From Calycina herbarum (taxonomy: Eukaryota > Ascomycota > Leotiomycetes > Helotiales > Pezizellaceae), in assembly GCA_001414485.1 (NCBI GenBank), contig LLEY01000029.1:248001-312000 (forward strand): DNA of 64,000 nucleotides, read 5' to 3'. Position numbers and translations under genes: made by a program. Numbering within the stretch: the first letter of the stretch is position 1; the number at the start of each line of letters is the position of its first letter. The notes beneath the pieces were generated by a model, which was not told the DNA's origin, did no database searches, and was given only the letters and a program-made list of their open reading frames with translations. Shown here piece after piece: positions 1 to 11,676 of the stretch.

Positions 1-131
1 TATACCTAAGCTTAAAACTCGATAGAGTCGTTTATACGATCGTTAGCGAGCTTTAACTAAGGATCCGCGAGTTATTAGCCTATGGTTTACACTTATATAG
101 TCTATTAAAGAGAAATATAGTATTTAAGATA

Positions 132-180
132 ACGTTATCTATAAGCGAGTATAACATATAAGTGAATATAACACGGAATT
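132..180 (+). repeat. Left terminal inverted repeat of the nested pogo element
   Basis: This repeat is the reverse complement of 1941-1989 apart from a few differences, all of them transitions as expected from RIP on either strand. It is preceded by the TA target duplication at 130-131. Confidence 0.9.
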
Positions 181-1940
181 ACACGAGACGCGTTACTCTA
201 ACTAAAACTCGAATACTACTATAACTAACGATATAAAACAAAAGCGACGAAAGAAAAATTCTCCTAGCTAGTTAGGCTATAGATCGTGACCGTGATTTAA
301 GCGCTAGAGCCGCTGCTATAATCTATAGAGTCGATTATAGTATACTAGGTTGCCGACGATATAGTTAACCTTTACAACGCGATTCTATACCTAAATCTCG
401 AAAGCTTATAGATCTAGAGGAGTTAGTAATAGTTTAATATATCCTCGACCTCGATATACGCGTATTTCCTCCTAGACTTACTAGTATAACAGATATAGCA
501 AACCGACTACTCTATAACTATAATATAGTACCTATTAGTAGGAACTAGGCTTCTAACTTTATAAAGCGATAACAAGTCTTATAAACGTGTCTTTATTAGA
601 AGTATAATTACTAGAGGGTCTAATACGAAGATCTTAATACGATTTCTACGTAGTTCTAACTAGTTTAAAATATAACTACTAAATATAGTATCTAAGATAA
701 AGATATCTATAACTTTAATAAGACGGGCTTTATAATAGGTATTATCTTAATAGGAATAGTGGTTACAAGTGCTAAAAGACGTGGGAGGCTGAAAATAGCT
801 TAGTAAGGTAATAGAGAATAGGTTATAGTTATTTAGAGTATTAGTTCCTATAGCTACGCGGTCTCTCTGTTTATTATCGTCGCTGGCAAATACTACCTCG
901 CGCTATAGTATGAAAATAGTGAATTACCAAAGGACTAGCGTATTACTGTAAGCGATAACGGTTGAATAACAAATAAAAGAGGTCTTAAATAGCTTTAGCA
1001 CTTCAACGAGTATACTAGAGGTTAGATAATTAGGATATACTGTCTACTTATCCTCGACGGCTACGAGAGCTACTACTTAACAGATTTTAAGCTTTATTAT
1101 AAAGAGAATAATATTATTACCCTCTATATACCTTCTTATTCGTCTTACCTCCTTCAGCCTCTCGACGTCGGTTGTTTTAGCCTACTGAAGCAGGTATATA
1201 GGCGGTATATTAAAGATATAATATAGAGATATATTATATATATTACAAAAGCCGACTTTTTACCTGCTTTCTATGCCGCCTTCTAGTAAGCTATAACGCT
1301 AATAAATATTCGAGAGGGCTTCTAAGGAGCTGGGCTTGTTCTATTTAATCTAGAAAGTATAATATCTCTACTAGATATTAAGCTATATATACTAACACCC
1401 TCTGAATCAGCTATTAACCTACCTCTATAGGTTTCAAAGACCTCGAATAACCTAATTAAAGCGACTTTATAATCTAAATTCCTAAAATCCTATATTTCTA
1501 TATATTAAAACAGCTCGCTGACTTTAATTTTCCAGGTAATTAACTAATTTATAAAAGAGGTATATAGGATAATATACCAGGTTGTATTATTAAAGGCAGA
1601 GGTCTAGGACCTTCGAGAGGTAAATAAAACCCTAAGTAAGCGTCGAAGAGCTAGAAAGACACGTGTCTATTAAGGAGGAACATTGACTTTATAAGAGAGG
1701 TAGAACCTTTTATCCTAGAAGAATATCTAGAGTACTATATAACAGGAAGAGGATAAAGAGGGAGGGGTAGCTACTAGACTCTAACCGAGGGAACGACGCT
1801 GTAAATAATACGGTAATACTAGTTATAATATACGTACCTATGAAATTAATATTAATATATCTAAAGAGGAGGAATTAGAGTAGTTTTAATCAATTTTGTT
1901 TATTATAGATAGTTAATTATAATTTTTATTAGAGTGGTAC

Positions 1941-1989
1941 GATTCCGTGTTATATTCACTTGTGTATTACACTCGCTTATAAATAACGT
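1941..1989 (-). repeat. Right terminal inverted repeat of the nested pogo element
   Basis: Partner of 132-180. It ends AACGT and is followed by TA at 1990-1991, after which the outer transposase frame resumes at once. Confidence 0.9.
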
Positions 1990-3185
1990 TAAGGATATTT
2001 ATAACTTTGACGAAAGTAGCTTTATAATAGGAGTTATTTCGTTCTAACTTATTATTATAAGCTTAGAAACGCGTAGGAAGCGAAAGTAAGTTTAGCTAAG
2101 TAATCGCGAGTAGGTTATAGTTATTTAGAGAGTTAACGTAATAGAATAGGCAATCCTACTATTTATTATATTCGCGAGTAAAGTACTTATTTCTACCTAG
2201 TACTAAGATATATATATACTATACGATTAGGTAATTAAGGTTAGTAACAACGGCTAGATAAATAATAAGCTTAGAGTTACATAGTTAAAGTATTTTAACA
2301 AGTATATAAAGGTATAAAGTATAAGAGGATATTGTTTATAAATTATTAATAGTTATAAAAGCTATAACTCGCTTGAATTCTAGTAACTCTATAAAGACTT
2401 AAATATTATTACTCTCTATATATCTCTACACTTATCGTACCTACTATAGCTGCTTAATATAGTCTGCTTCTCGCTATTAAAGCGAGCGTATAGAGCTGAG
2501 ATATTAGGCTTAGTATAGAATTATATTAATTATATTACTAAAGAAACCTTTCTTCTAGTGTTTAAAGTAGCTTTTTATAAAGCATTTATAAAGGATAACA
2601 TCTGCGCGAGTTTTAAAGAGGCTAGGCTAGTCCTATATAGCCTAGAAGCTGTGTTATTAAAGCTTGATTTAAGGCTTTATACGCTAACACTAACAATACT
2701 AGAAGACACTCTATAGACACCTAAAACACTAAGTAACGTATACGAAATAATAGCTTAATCAACGCTTATTCGAGATCGGAATTAAAGACATTAAGACTCG
2801 TTACCTAGTTCTATTATTCAGTCTCTTAATTAACTTGAAAAAGGCTTAACTAGGGTAATATATAATATAGTGTTAATACGTAAGGAAATCACTAGTCTTT
2901 GTATAATAACTAAGGCTATAACTAAGCGTAAAAGTCGTAAGAGGAAGTATATTAAGAGTTAAGAGACATTAATAGTAGGCGACGTAGCTGATTTAATTAT
3001 ATCTAAGGAAAATAGTAGCCAGAAACAAGGTAAAGAGTCTAGGAAGAGAGTTCGCGTAGATAGGCACTGTAGCCGTTATAGTAATAATAACTTTGTATAG
3101 TGTTGAGTATTTTGTATTATAATAACACTAGGTTGAAAAAGTGGGCGACTCGCTTGTGTAGGCGACTCGCTTGTGAAACACGTTA

Positions 3186-4808
3186 CGTGTAATAAGCTTA
3201 AAGCTATCCCAGGTATAAGCGACGTAGCGCTTGTTATATTATACCCCTTGAACCACCTCAGCTTTCCGGAAAATCTAGTAATCCTCTATAACAAAGCTCT
3301 TTCTTAAACGTTGTCTCTTTGAAGTAAGACGAGCTTTCTCTACTTTAGAGATACTAGCTAGGAACTTGTAGTTATCGTCAAGAAAGTCTTACATCTCAAA
3401 GCAAGCTATAAAGGTTAAAACTCTATTGTTTAGCCCTGCTTTAAGCCAAGTTTCGTACTCTTCGGCAAGGCCCTCTAGAAAGGAGACAACATAAGGTAGT
3501 TCGGCTCCTGGAGCTAGAAAAAAGGGTATAAAACGAGCTCCGTAAGGAGATAAGTAGATATCAGTAATATCCATAATACAGGGTAAAATAAGGGGTAAAC
3601 TTAAATGTAGAAGAGAGTTAGAAACAAGAAAACAAGGGAATAACTTCACGAACTATATACTATAACTCCTAGTAGTAAAAGGATAAGCAAAGTGTAAAGA
3701 AAAGTTCTCCTAGCCTTTTACTCATTTCCCAACCTCTTAGGCCCACTTAAAAACTCTGCTTAATGTTTTAAAAAGTTCTACTTATACTTTAAAAAGTGGG
3801 AATAGCGTCAAAAAAGAGGCTGGGAATCAAAGAGACTTCTCGTATAGCCTCGCATACGCTCGTGAAAGTGGATATGGTATACGCGTATGAGCTATGGTAT
3901 ACGCGTATACCTCGTCTACGGGGGCACCATGGTACAGGCCGAGGGGGGAGACACCGAGTCATCTTCTCTGACAATACAGATGTGGTAGTGTTCCAACTTC
4001 TGAGTATGAAGGTTGGCTGGCCAGCACTTTATATGTAAGTTTGAGGTGTTTTGGTGGTTGATTGCAGCGCAGAGAGTTGTTCATCATATATTTATATGTT
4101 TGACAGATATTCCCATCAGGTTTTGCTTTGTTTGATGCTTCACGGATTTGAGTCCCTTGAAAATTACTCGTCGTTTAATGCATGGTGTTTATATTTCAAG
4201 AAGCCACTCTGGAAACATCTAACTTTACTTCGAATGTGCGAAGCAATCTACAACGATTGGAAGTATTGTTCGAGGAGATGTAGGAGAATTAGAGGTTTAG
4301 TTTCTCAATTCTCCTTAAAGCCTTCAGACAATATTCGTAAGTATTCGAGAGAGACCCGAGTAACGAGAAATAATGCTCACTTCTCTTATGATTTATTTAC
4401 AAATTATGCTACCTTGGAGTATTGAGAAGTGAGTCAAGTAATTTCCACGATCAAATTACATTGGTCATTTAACTGAATAAAGTCCCAACATTCTGAAAAT
4501 GTAGAGTAACAGGTCCTTATCTAGCTAACACTTGAATTATATCAATATTTGAGAAGAGTGAGATTGATTCCGTAAAGGTAAGATTTGAAGTCTTTGCTTT
4601 TGAGTATATGTCTATACAGAAGTAGTCACTTCTCTAATTCGGGAATAAAGCACACCAGAATTGAGTAAAAGTCAATTTCGTTGCTCAAGTAATAGGTTAG
4701 TGTGCTGAGTAGTAGTTTTCTTCTTATAAAGAAAGGTTTGCAGACAGTGCTAGGCGAGAGAACTGCCTTCCAAATATATAGTGGATATATGTAACCCCGA
4801 TCCCCACA
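3186..4808. other. Transition zone with no convincing gene
   Basis: RIP fades over the first few hundred bases. An 86-codon minus ORF (3389-3649) and plus ORFs at 3796-4038 and 4051-4425 are open but unrecognised. They have no visible splice signals or domain motifs. The 3389-3649 frame ends in a run that could be a transposon remnant. The stretch also contains a 16-bp perfect palindrome (see separate entry). Confidence 0.5.
3896..3911. repeat. 16-bp perfect palindrome preceded by a near-copy
   Basis: GGTATACGCGTATACC is its own reverse complement. A shorter copy of the same core (GGTATACGCGTAT) lies about 20 bp upstream, giving a short tandem of palindromic units. Function unknown. Confidence 0.6.
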
Positions 4809-6627
4809 TTATAATTTGGCTTTTATCTCCCCATCTATAACGATAGTAACTTCTCTCTTCACAAGCTTCGACTTGTCCCTCAATATCCGTCGCAAAATCT
4901 TCCCACTGGCGCTTTTAGGGATCACGCTTACAAACTCCACCTCTTTTAACCACTTATGTCTAGTCTTCTTTTCCTTCACATAATTTATCAGCTCTTGTTC
5001 CAACCTCTTGTCATCTATTTCGATCCCCCCCTTCTTAACGATGTAAGCTTTCGGTTTCTCCCCACTATAATCATCCGCAATTCCCAAGACTGCAACGTCC
5101 TCCACGGCCGCATGCCCCAAAAGTAAATCTTCCAACTCAGCTGGGGCAACACCAATACCCTTAACTTTGATCATTTCTTTAATGCGATCTGTAATCATGA
5201 CCATTCCACTTTTGTCAACCACCGCCTGGTCACCCGTATGCAAGTATCCCTCCTCATCAAAAGTCGACTTCGTCGCTTCCTCGTTTCCCAAATATCCCAT
5301 AACAATCTGTGGACCCTTCGCCAATAATTCTCCAGGTTCGCCAGCACCAAGCTCCCTCCCATCATCTCCAATGATCTTGATACTAGTAGAAGCACATATA
5401 TCTCCAACCATATGAGCCAGCTCGTACAAATATTTGTCAGGTGTAGAAGTAGTGATGCAACTACAACTCTCGGTCATTCCATACGCCTGCTTGAAACCAG
5501 TCCAAGGGAATTTCTTTTTCAGTAACCCCAAGATTTCTTGGCTTACTGGGGCTGCGCCTGTAGAGAACCGTTCCACGCATCGGAGATCATAATTGTCCAC
5601 TATGGGATCGCGGACCATTCGGATGAGAATTGGAGGTACAATTAGGAGTTCCGCAATCCGGTTTTCAGTCACAGTATCCAGCATGGACCTCATGGTAAAG
5701 GATGGGAGCATGTAAACTTCCGCATTCAGCAGAATAGGAAGATGAAGCGCATGAATCAGTCCGGTAATGTGGAAGCAGGGAAGGACGGCAAGGACTTTCT
5801 TGTGGGATGCTGGAGTAATTGGTTGGATTTGAAGGCATTGGGCAATGACATTCTGGTGTGCAATCATGACCTGTATTAATTTTACTTAGCAACTTTGCCC
5901 TGGGCCCCGTGAAGACCAGATTTGGAAGACGAGCAAGACTTACAGCCTTTGGTAACCCCGTAGTTCCACTGCTGAAGCTCAAGAAAGCGCACAAATCAAA
6001 ATTTGACTCTCCATCTTCCAATTCATAGGCAGGCACTTGGTTCGATTCCCCATAGCTTTTGCCAATTTCAAGCAGTTCATTCATTGTGGTGAAGCCCTCA
6101 ATTTTTCCCTCTAGGAGGAATACATTTTCCTTCTTGATCCCAGCAGCTTCCGCAGCTGCAGCGGCAACTTCCATACTTCCGGGAACCGTCATTAGAAACT
6201 TTGCTCTACCAGTTTTCAAAGCATAGGTCATTTCCTCCACATTGTAAGCTGGCGAGGCACCCGAAACAATTCCAGCCACCCGAGAAACTCCAAGCATAGC
6301 TACCGGATACCATATTGTATTTGGTGAGAAAAGCGCGACTGTTTCGCCTTTCTTGAGCCCATATTTCTTGACGAGGGTGGTAGATAGATGTGTCGTGTGA
6401 ACTTTCACGTCATGGTACGAAATTCGTTCTTTGGTTTGGGCATTGGAGTAGCCTCCTAGTACGGGTCTAGGATTAAGCTTGAGTGGCGACACCGGGGAAT
6501 TGAAAAGCCAGTTCCAGATTGTGATGTCGCGAGGAACTTTGATTTACTATGAGTCAGTTTCTACACTTTGAAGAGATCGGAAATGTGACTCACAATCAAT
6601 ATCTGGTTGCAAGCTTTTGAAAACCAT
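4809..6627 (-). CDS. Acyl-CoA synthetase, 4-coumarate-CoA-ligase-like, peroxisomal (3 exons, 562 aa)
   Basis: Predicted exons on the minus strand are 6594-6627, 5944-6536 and 4809-5870, totalling 1,689 nt in frame. The protein belongs to the ANL adenylating family, which activates a carboxylate with ATP and transfers it to CoA. Visible motifs are SSGTTGLPK (about residue 200, P-loop-like A3), YGMTE (about 339), GYLHTGD (about 417-423) and SASGKILRR with the A10 lysine near residue 533. The C-terminus is Ala-Lys-Leu, a PTS1-type peroxisomal signal, so beta-oxidation or side-chain-shortening roles are likely. The substrate cannot be read from sequence; 4CL-like, fatty-acyl or secondary-metabolite ligases are all possible. 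The start ATG at 6627 gives the family-typical MVFKS...DIDFPRD N-terminus. Intron 1 (6537-6593) uses an unusual AAG acceptor; intron 2 (5871-5943) is GTAAGT...CAG and splits the motif 'GLPKA|VMIAHQN'. Confidence 0.92.
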
Positions 6628-6841
6628 TGTTCTCGAGTGTTCCACGTTGCTCAGTTCTGGGTCAATTTGGTTGGTCGGGTCGAGAAAAGTATTGATTTCA
6701 AAAGAAGATGAAACATCTTTACCTAGAAGTAGATTCCCTTATCGTATATTTAATGAAATGGCGTTGACGAGTTTGATTTGGTGATACATATGTGTTGTCC
6801 ACAGACGCTGGGTCCGCACTTGTGGTCCACATAAGTGGTGT

Positions 6842-6874
6842 GCGGGGGTCAAAATGCGGGGTATGAGGGCGGGG
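6842..6874 (+). promoter_or_regulatory. Cluster of three GCGGGG boxes upstream of the ligase gene
   Basis: GCGGGG occurs at 6842, 6856 and 6869, about 215-250 bp upstream of the ligase start codon. Each fits the fungal carbon-catabolite repressor CreA/CRE1 consensus SYGGRG. The close, regular spacing is seen; control of the ligase by carbon source is inference. Confidence 0.35.
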
Positions 6875-9680
6875 AAATCGCAAGCCGAGCTGGAATATTT
6901 TCCACAATGGCTTGTCAACGTTTCGAGGACATCCGTAAGGAATGGTTTTCTCCATTGCCTGTTAGTTTTTAAAGTTTCAGTACATTGATTTCATCAGAGA
7001 GATTTGAGACATAAATTAGACCAGAATGGTGGAAGCTTTTATGACATATTTCGCGGTGGACATTAAATCTGACTTCCTAGTACAGTTGAACTACTTTGAG
7101 ACTTGGTTCTTCGAAGATAGCTAGGCTAATAGTCCTAAATTGTTCTAAGTGCTTGGGTAATTTGTTTGGCTTGCCCTGGAAAGTTGGAACAAGGAGGGCT
7201 AGATAAGCAGTGCTAGCCTGAAGTATTCAATGTCAGTTTCCATGCCGGCCGAGAGCCTAGGTACCAACACTCTATCTTGAACTAGATTGATTATTTTCTT
7301 TCGGTAAAGAGGAATACATAGATCATTGAAGATTTCTTTCAAGTTTTTGCAGACATGCCAAAAATCGCCTTCTGAAGACTTCAGTCCTCGGGGTGGGGAG
7401 AATGAGACAAGCAAACAAATATGGAGCCGCGCTATTTCAATAAAGAGGTCCACATTGAGGCGGTATACCCTGGCTGTTTCTCATCTTGAGTTGCCTAACT
7501 GATATAATTCTCCAGGCACAGGTCTTATATCTTACTTCCTCCTTCTGATAAACGTGAATATAAGATAAAAGAACCAAGAGAAGATCTAAGTGCTGGTGTC
7601 TACTAGCTTCACCTCGTATAGGGAGTTTTAGAAGGAGATATAATGTTTATGACAATATACCAGGTTGCGTAGAGGTTCCCACGTTCAATAGAAGGTATAA
7701 AGTTCGAGAAAAGGCGCCTTCGATACGATCTAATAATAGGCGAATATGGACTTTTAAAACTGATTAGAGTGAACTTGCTCAGGAGATAAAACATTCAATA
7801 AAGGAGTTTAACCTTCATTTCGTATCAAATTCTCACTAAAATGTCGAATTAAACATTTTATATTCGCTAGATGTAGTGACATCGTACAGAAGAGAAGTAT
7901 AGCTAGTTCAGAACGCCGTGTCAATCTCTCAAGCGCTTAAGCAAATGATATTGTTTCATGAACAATAACTTAGAAACTCGCATCAAAAGAAAGTCGCTAA
8001 TATAATAGGTGATATGAGTAGGACACTTCGAATTGTCCAATTTGGCGGTACTTCTAAACCAGAGAAGAGGAGATATTAGCATAAATTGGAATCAGCATTC
8101 ATACGATACTCGAGCTGAACGGTTCACATGAGATGAGTTTACAATCTATCTCGAGTATTATAATTGATTCAAGTATTTTCCTAAACTGAAGAGGTATTTA
8201 AAAGCTTCGTTTTCTGATTGGTGGAATTTGAGGTGAAGGTCCCCTGAGTGACGAAGTAATTGTGCATGTTATTTTCTCGAGGTTGATGAAAAGCTCATCA
8301 AGATCTATGTAAATTTGATGACAAGAAGAAAAAAGATATTCCCCTTGTCTGTGTTGCAAAAGTATTGTAATCATCGGCGAAATATCGAGAACGGACTGGG
8401 ATTTTTGTTTTCATTTAGTGTCACAGTGTGAGGGGGACTCCTATGAACGGGAAACCCAAGAATTCATCTCCTCTTGAAATTGACAGAAGAGGTTGATGTG
8501 ATTGAGCAGTTTACGTTTGGCGTTTCGGGATGGGGTTGCGGATTTGTGTTTTCATTTCTTGTCATCGTCTGGTGGGAGCTTCTATGAACTAGGGACCCGT
8601 AGGATTGTATTTCATTTCATATCAGACTAGGTACCCCATCGCTGAGCGACAAAAAGAGTGTTCTTCTTTTCACGTCTTGTAATATCCAAAAGGAGCTTCT
8701 ATTGACGGGCGACTCGTAGGATCTACGCTCTTGCCTTATTAGTCGAATAAAATAAGGTAACAAAGGCTACTCTTCTTACAAATAGAAAAGTAAATAGATA
8801 AAGTGACATCGAGAAGGATATTACTGCCCAGCCATCCTCCCTTAAATCACATGAGTCGAGGTACAAATATTTCGCGCATATTGCTTCTTCTTTCTTTCCT
8901 CTCCATCTACTTTCCATACTGCTGGCCCTCGTTCTGGTTACACAGTACAAAAGCCACCACTCACCAAGCCCTTTACCAAAATGGCAGATATGAACCAGTT
9001 AGGCTTCGGTCCTAAAAAAGCAGCCGTGGAGAGGCAAGAAGCTAATTCACTCCAACGACACTCTCCACAATAATGGCCCAACCACCGCAATACATCCAAT
9101 CTCCCACGATTCACAGCCAATATTACCTCTATTAACAAATCAACTACAACCCTCAACCTTCACTCCCCTACCAAACTTTATTCCCACACCAATCATTCGC
9201 CTCATGCCAACCACCAAATCACATACCTCCCTCCTTTCCTCACCTTCCAAACCAACTAATTCAACCCAGCCCCGAAATTCTTCGCCTCCAAACACCGATC
9301 ACAAGACTCCAATCAGAAGCCAACAGAAACAAAAAAGCATAGCACTTTAGGCTAGAAGCGTGTTGGGGGTTCTCCAGGGTTTCTGTACTACAAGCATGAA
9401 GATAATAAATTCATGATTACACCTATAAATAATTAGGAGGATGGGAAACAGTTTGAAAAAGCTTTTTACTTTTTTGAACGGGATATATCTGAAGAGCACA
9501 ATCGTATACAGCGTTGCGATATAGAAAGAACTCTTTTAATACCTGAAACAACAGTTGGCAGAATCGGAGACATTACAATTTGTGTTTTTTTTCAATGGGT
9601 TGGGAAATAGTTAGTATGGAGAGTAAATAATTTCTTTCTCGCATTTTAGGTTTTAATGTGGTATGATTGGGTGTTCTCAA
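6875..9680. other. Long stretch without a supportable gene
   Basis: Only short open frames are present (for example 7199-7453 minus, 7609-7794 minus, 8723-8950 minus), none recognised. It includes three degenerate copies of a repeat (8399-8725). It also includes a C/A-rich, G-poor stretch (about 8980-9350) with overlapping open frames starting at ATG 8981 and ATG 9073. The latter is Gln/Pro-rich but has an in-frame TAA at 9133. A decayed or multi-exon gene there cannot be excluded. Confidence 0.4.
8399..8725 (+). repeat. Three degenerate copies of a ~70-bp repeat
   Basis: Copies at about 8399-8468, 8540-8610 and 8659-8725 share the order GTTTTCATTTCTTGTCA, then a G-rich block, then CTTCTATGAACGGG, then GACCCGTAGGATT-like sequence. 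They are spaced about 120-140 bp apart and are diverged. No coding potential seen. Confidence 0.55.
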
Positions 9681-10592
9681 CTAAGCGTCCTTGACTCGCC
9701 TCTCGTACATGTTAGAAGTCTTTTTCGTAATCGTTTGATTCCTCAACATCTCCAAAGCTTCCATCCTTGCTTTAGCCCTCTTGACAATACTCCTCGCAAC
9801 GAGAAATACCTCATCGCTTCTCCCTCTCTCTAGCTCCTCTTTTGCCGGAACCGGCATCGTCACTTTCTTGTGGACGAGGTCATGGGCTTTCTTAGTCTCC
9901 TTGATATAGTATTTGAAGTTGTCAATTGCCATCGCGTATTGAAGCTCAGCAAGGTCCCTCGTGGCGAGTTCATACTTCTCAATCGCGGCAACGAGAATTC
10001 GGAAATGATAGTCTAATTCTTCGAGAGGGACTAGGTTCTTTTCCTTGCCATCCCCTTGTCGTGCTTTGATGATTTCGAATCTTTTTTGGTAATTATTGAG
10101 CCAGAAATGGACGTCTTTGAGGTGATTTTCTTCTTCTTTCAGGTCCACTCTCACAAATTCTATTCGGTTGGCACACTCGTTACAGCGGGGTCGCTGATTG
10201 GTGCCCGATTCGTCAGCTATTTTGGGGGGGACTGAGTATGTCTCGTTGCGGAGTGTTAGCTTCTCTTTTTGATTGTTGGCTTGTGTTTTTTTGGTGGTTG
10301 AATCGTCTGATAATTTCTGTTTGTCTTTTTGGTTCATGGCTGCTGCGGGAGCTGTATCCAACCTATTCTTAACCGTTGTATGTTTCAAATTTTCCTCTGG
10401 CTTTTCATTGAAATCTATCAATGGTTCTTGATCTTCGTCCATGTTGCTTTGTTGGGAGAGGAATCCGAGAGTGAGGCATTTCTTAAGGGCTGATAAGCAG
10501 TAACTGCCGACCGATTTAGGATTGGCTGCCTTTTTTCTCATCTGATAGTCTTTGGGTTTTTCCCAAAGTGGGAGTAACTCCTCGTTGTCCAT
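9681..10592 (-). CDS. Hypothetical helical protein (303 aa, single exon)
   Basis: An uninterrupted 303-codon frame starts at ATG 10592 in a good fungal context (TAAATGG). I do not recognise the family. The N-terminal half (about 1-130) is polar, low in hydrophobics and likely disordered, rich in Lys/Gln/Asn/Asp. A single CxxC pair (Cys-Asn-Glu-Cys, about 137-140) follows, with no partner cysteines nearby, so a full zinc site is doubtful. The C-terminal half (about 150-295) is highly charged and predicted helical, probably coiled coil. There is no signal peptide or membrane segment. The gene stands alone, convergent to nothing close by, with about 1 kb of non-coding sequence upstream. Its length and biased composition support a real gene; the function is unknown. 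Confidence 0.62.
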   Translation of the reverse strand: MDNEELLPLWEKPKDYQMRKKAANPKSVGSYCLSALKKCLTLGFLSQQSNMDEDQEPLIDFNEKPEENLKHTTVKNRLDTAPAAAMNQKDKQKLSDDSTTKKTQANNQKEKLTLRNETYSVPPKIADESGTNQRPRCNECANRIEFVRVDLKEEENHLKDVHFWLNNYQKRFEIIKARQGDGKEKNLVPLEELDYHFRILVAAIEKYELATRDLAELQYAMAIDNFKYYIKETKKAHDLVHKKVTMPVPAKEELERGRSDEVFLVARSIVKRAKARMEALEMLRNQTITKKTSNMYERRVKDA

Positions 10593-11676
10593 TTAGTGCA
10601 GGAAATTTTGTGATGCGGATTCTCAAAAGTTAGAGCAGTTGAAATAGTTCTGGGTGGGAGCTTAAATGGGTTCCAAAATTAGTGCGCGACGATATTCGGA
10701 CTAGTGACCACTAAATGGGCCCAAACTAAGAAACCACTTGTGATGACATAAAGCCAAATGAATTCGAAGCCGCAACACAGCATCTTGTGTGCATTTCAAC
10801 TGCCTGTGGGATAAGAATGGCATGTCGTGGTAAATTTTGTCAAGTGGGTTGGGTGACTTCTTTCCTCGCAGATAACAAGAGGCAGCAAAATCTAAAGTGT
10901 TAATCTAGATATTCTGGGACAATTTAAATCCAAGATAAAGGAGCTAGGGTAACATATCTTTTGAGTTTAAGATACGCTGGGAATAAAGGTCAAAATATAG
11001 AGGTATATCTGCTGCTGCTGATGGTTTTGAGTCGCGAGATCAGGCTTATTGAGCCTTTCTAGAGTATTCTTTAGGAGCTGTAAAGGCCATATATGCTCTA
11101 GCTGGTTTAAAGCCCAAAACTAAAAAAACCAAAAATATCGGAGGTTGAATTCAAGGACGGAAGCTTCACGAAAATTGAATCTCGTGGTTCGTCACGTGGT
11201 AGGATTGAATCGCGTTTCTGCCAACCAACCACCACATGTGTTTTAGCTCCTCACTCTAAGGAATCAATCACCTGATTGATGACCTGTATGAACCCAGGCA
11301 CAGCAACTCAAGTGATAATGAGGGCGATGATACCTAGGTAACCTACAGTGATTTATATGTGGGGCTACCTCACCTGGAAATCGCAGTTTCCCTTCGCCTA
11401 AGTGTTTCAGGGGGGTTGAACTCAATTTAGCGAGGGGAGGAGCAACCCAAAAGCAACAAAGTTGCACACCTCAATGGCATCAGCAAACCGCTCTTTCCTT
11501 CAGTACCACTGGCGGCTCCGTCATTGGAAGAGATGTGTTCGAACACCGTCAACCGTGTCTGCTTTCTTCATTCTAAATACACAACACAATCGCTCCAACA
11601 CTTCAACAACAAGCTAAGTACCCCCTTTCTCTTACAACGCAATCCCATCCCATCCCATCCCCTCTCATCCCAAACA
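10593..11676. other. Divergent intergenic region
   Basis: This lies between the divergent genes at 9681-10592 (minus) and 11677-12787 (plus). I see no gene in it. Just upstream of the plus-strand start (about 11640-11672) is a pyrimidine-rich tract with four ATCCC-like repeats, typical of a fungal 5' leader. Confidence 0.5.

Larger units (their letters stand above)
132..1989 (+). mobile_element. Complete pogo/Fot1-like transposon (1,858 bp), RIP-degraded, nested in the outer element
   Basis: The element has 49-bp terminal inverted repeats (132-180 and 1941-1989) starting ACGTTAT and flanked by TA on both sides (130-131, 1990-1991). Inside, the plus strand reads as a DDE transposase with a DIYNF-like segment near 705, the 'DNG.TTNKRGL...HFNEYT' region near 950-1010, 'LILDGYESYY' near 1045-1075 and 'SSYLLQPLDVGCF' near 1137-1180. 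These are hallmarks of the pogo/Fot1 group. The frame is broken by many TAG/TAA stops at former CAG/CAA codons. The length matches the third pogo element in the window (about 1.86 kb without its insertion). Confidence 0.88.
1..3183 (+). mobile_element. Outer pogo/Fot1-like DNA transposon, RIP-degraded, split by a nested element
   Basis: Bases 1-131 and 1992-3183 are two halves of one transposase frame. The left half reads toward a WFxLI...KYSI motif, and the right half begins with DIYNFDE, the segment carrying the first catalytic Asp of pogo-type DDE transposases. Further right come a catalytic-core remnant and a basic C-terminal tail. Nearly all glutamine codons have become TAG/TAA, so the gene is dead. 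The right end is probably at 3183, in a terminal repeat holding two copies of GCGACTCGCTTGTG and ending ACACGT before a TA. The left end lies outside the window. Seen: frame continuity across the insertion and the motifs. Known: Tc1/mariner-pogo elements target TA. Inferred: RIP as the cause of death. Confidence 0.8.

Noticed and set aside
3389..3649. 86-codon minus ORF near the pogo block
   Set aside because: No motif, next to RIP-degraded DNA; could be a transposon remnant but cannot be supported as a gene.
8981..9073. 30-codon ORF (MADMNQLGFGPKK)
   Set aside because: Too short, no splice donor continuing it, no recognised homology.
9073..9345. Gln/Pro-rich frame starting MAQPPQYIQS
   Set aside because: In-frame TAA at 9133, and the strand's lack of G makes stops rare in several frames; composition alone explains it.
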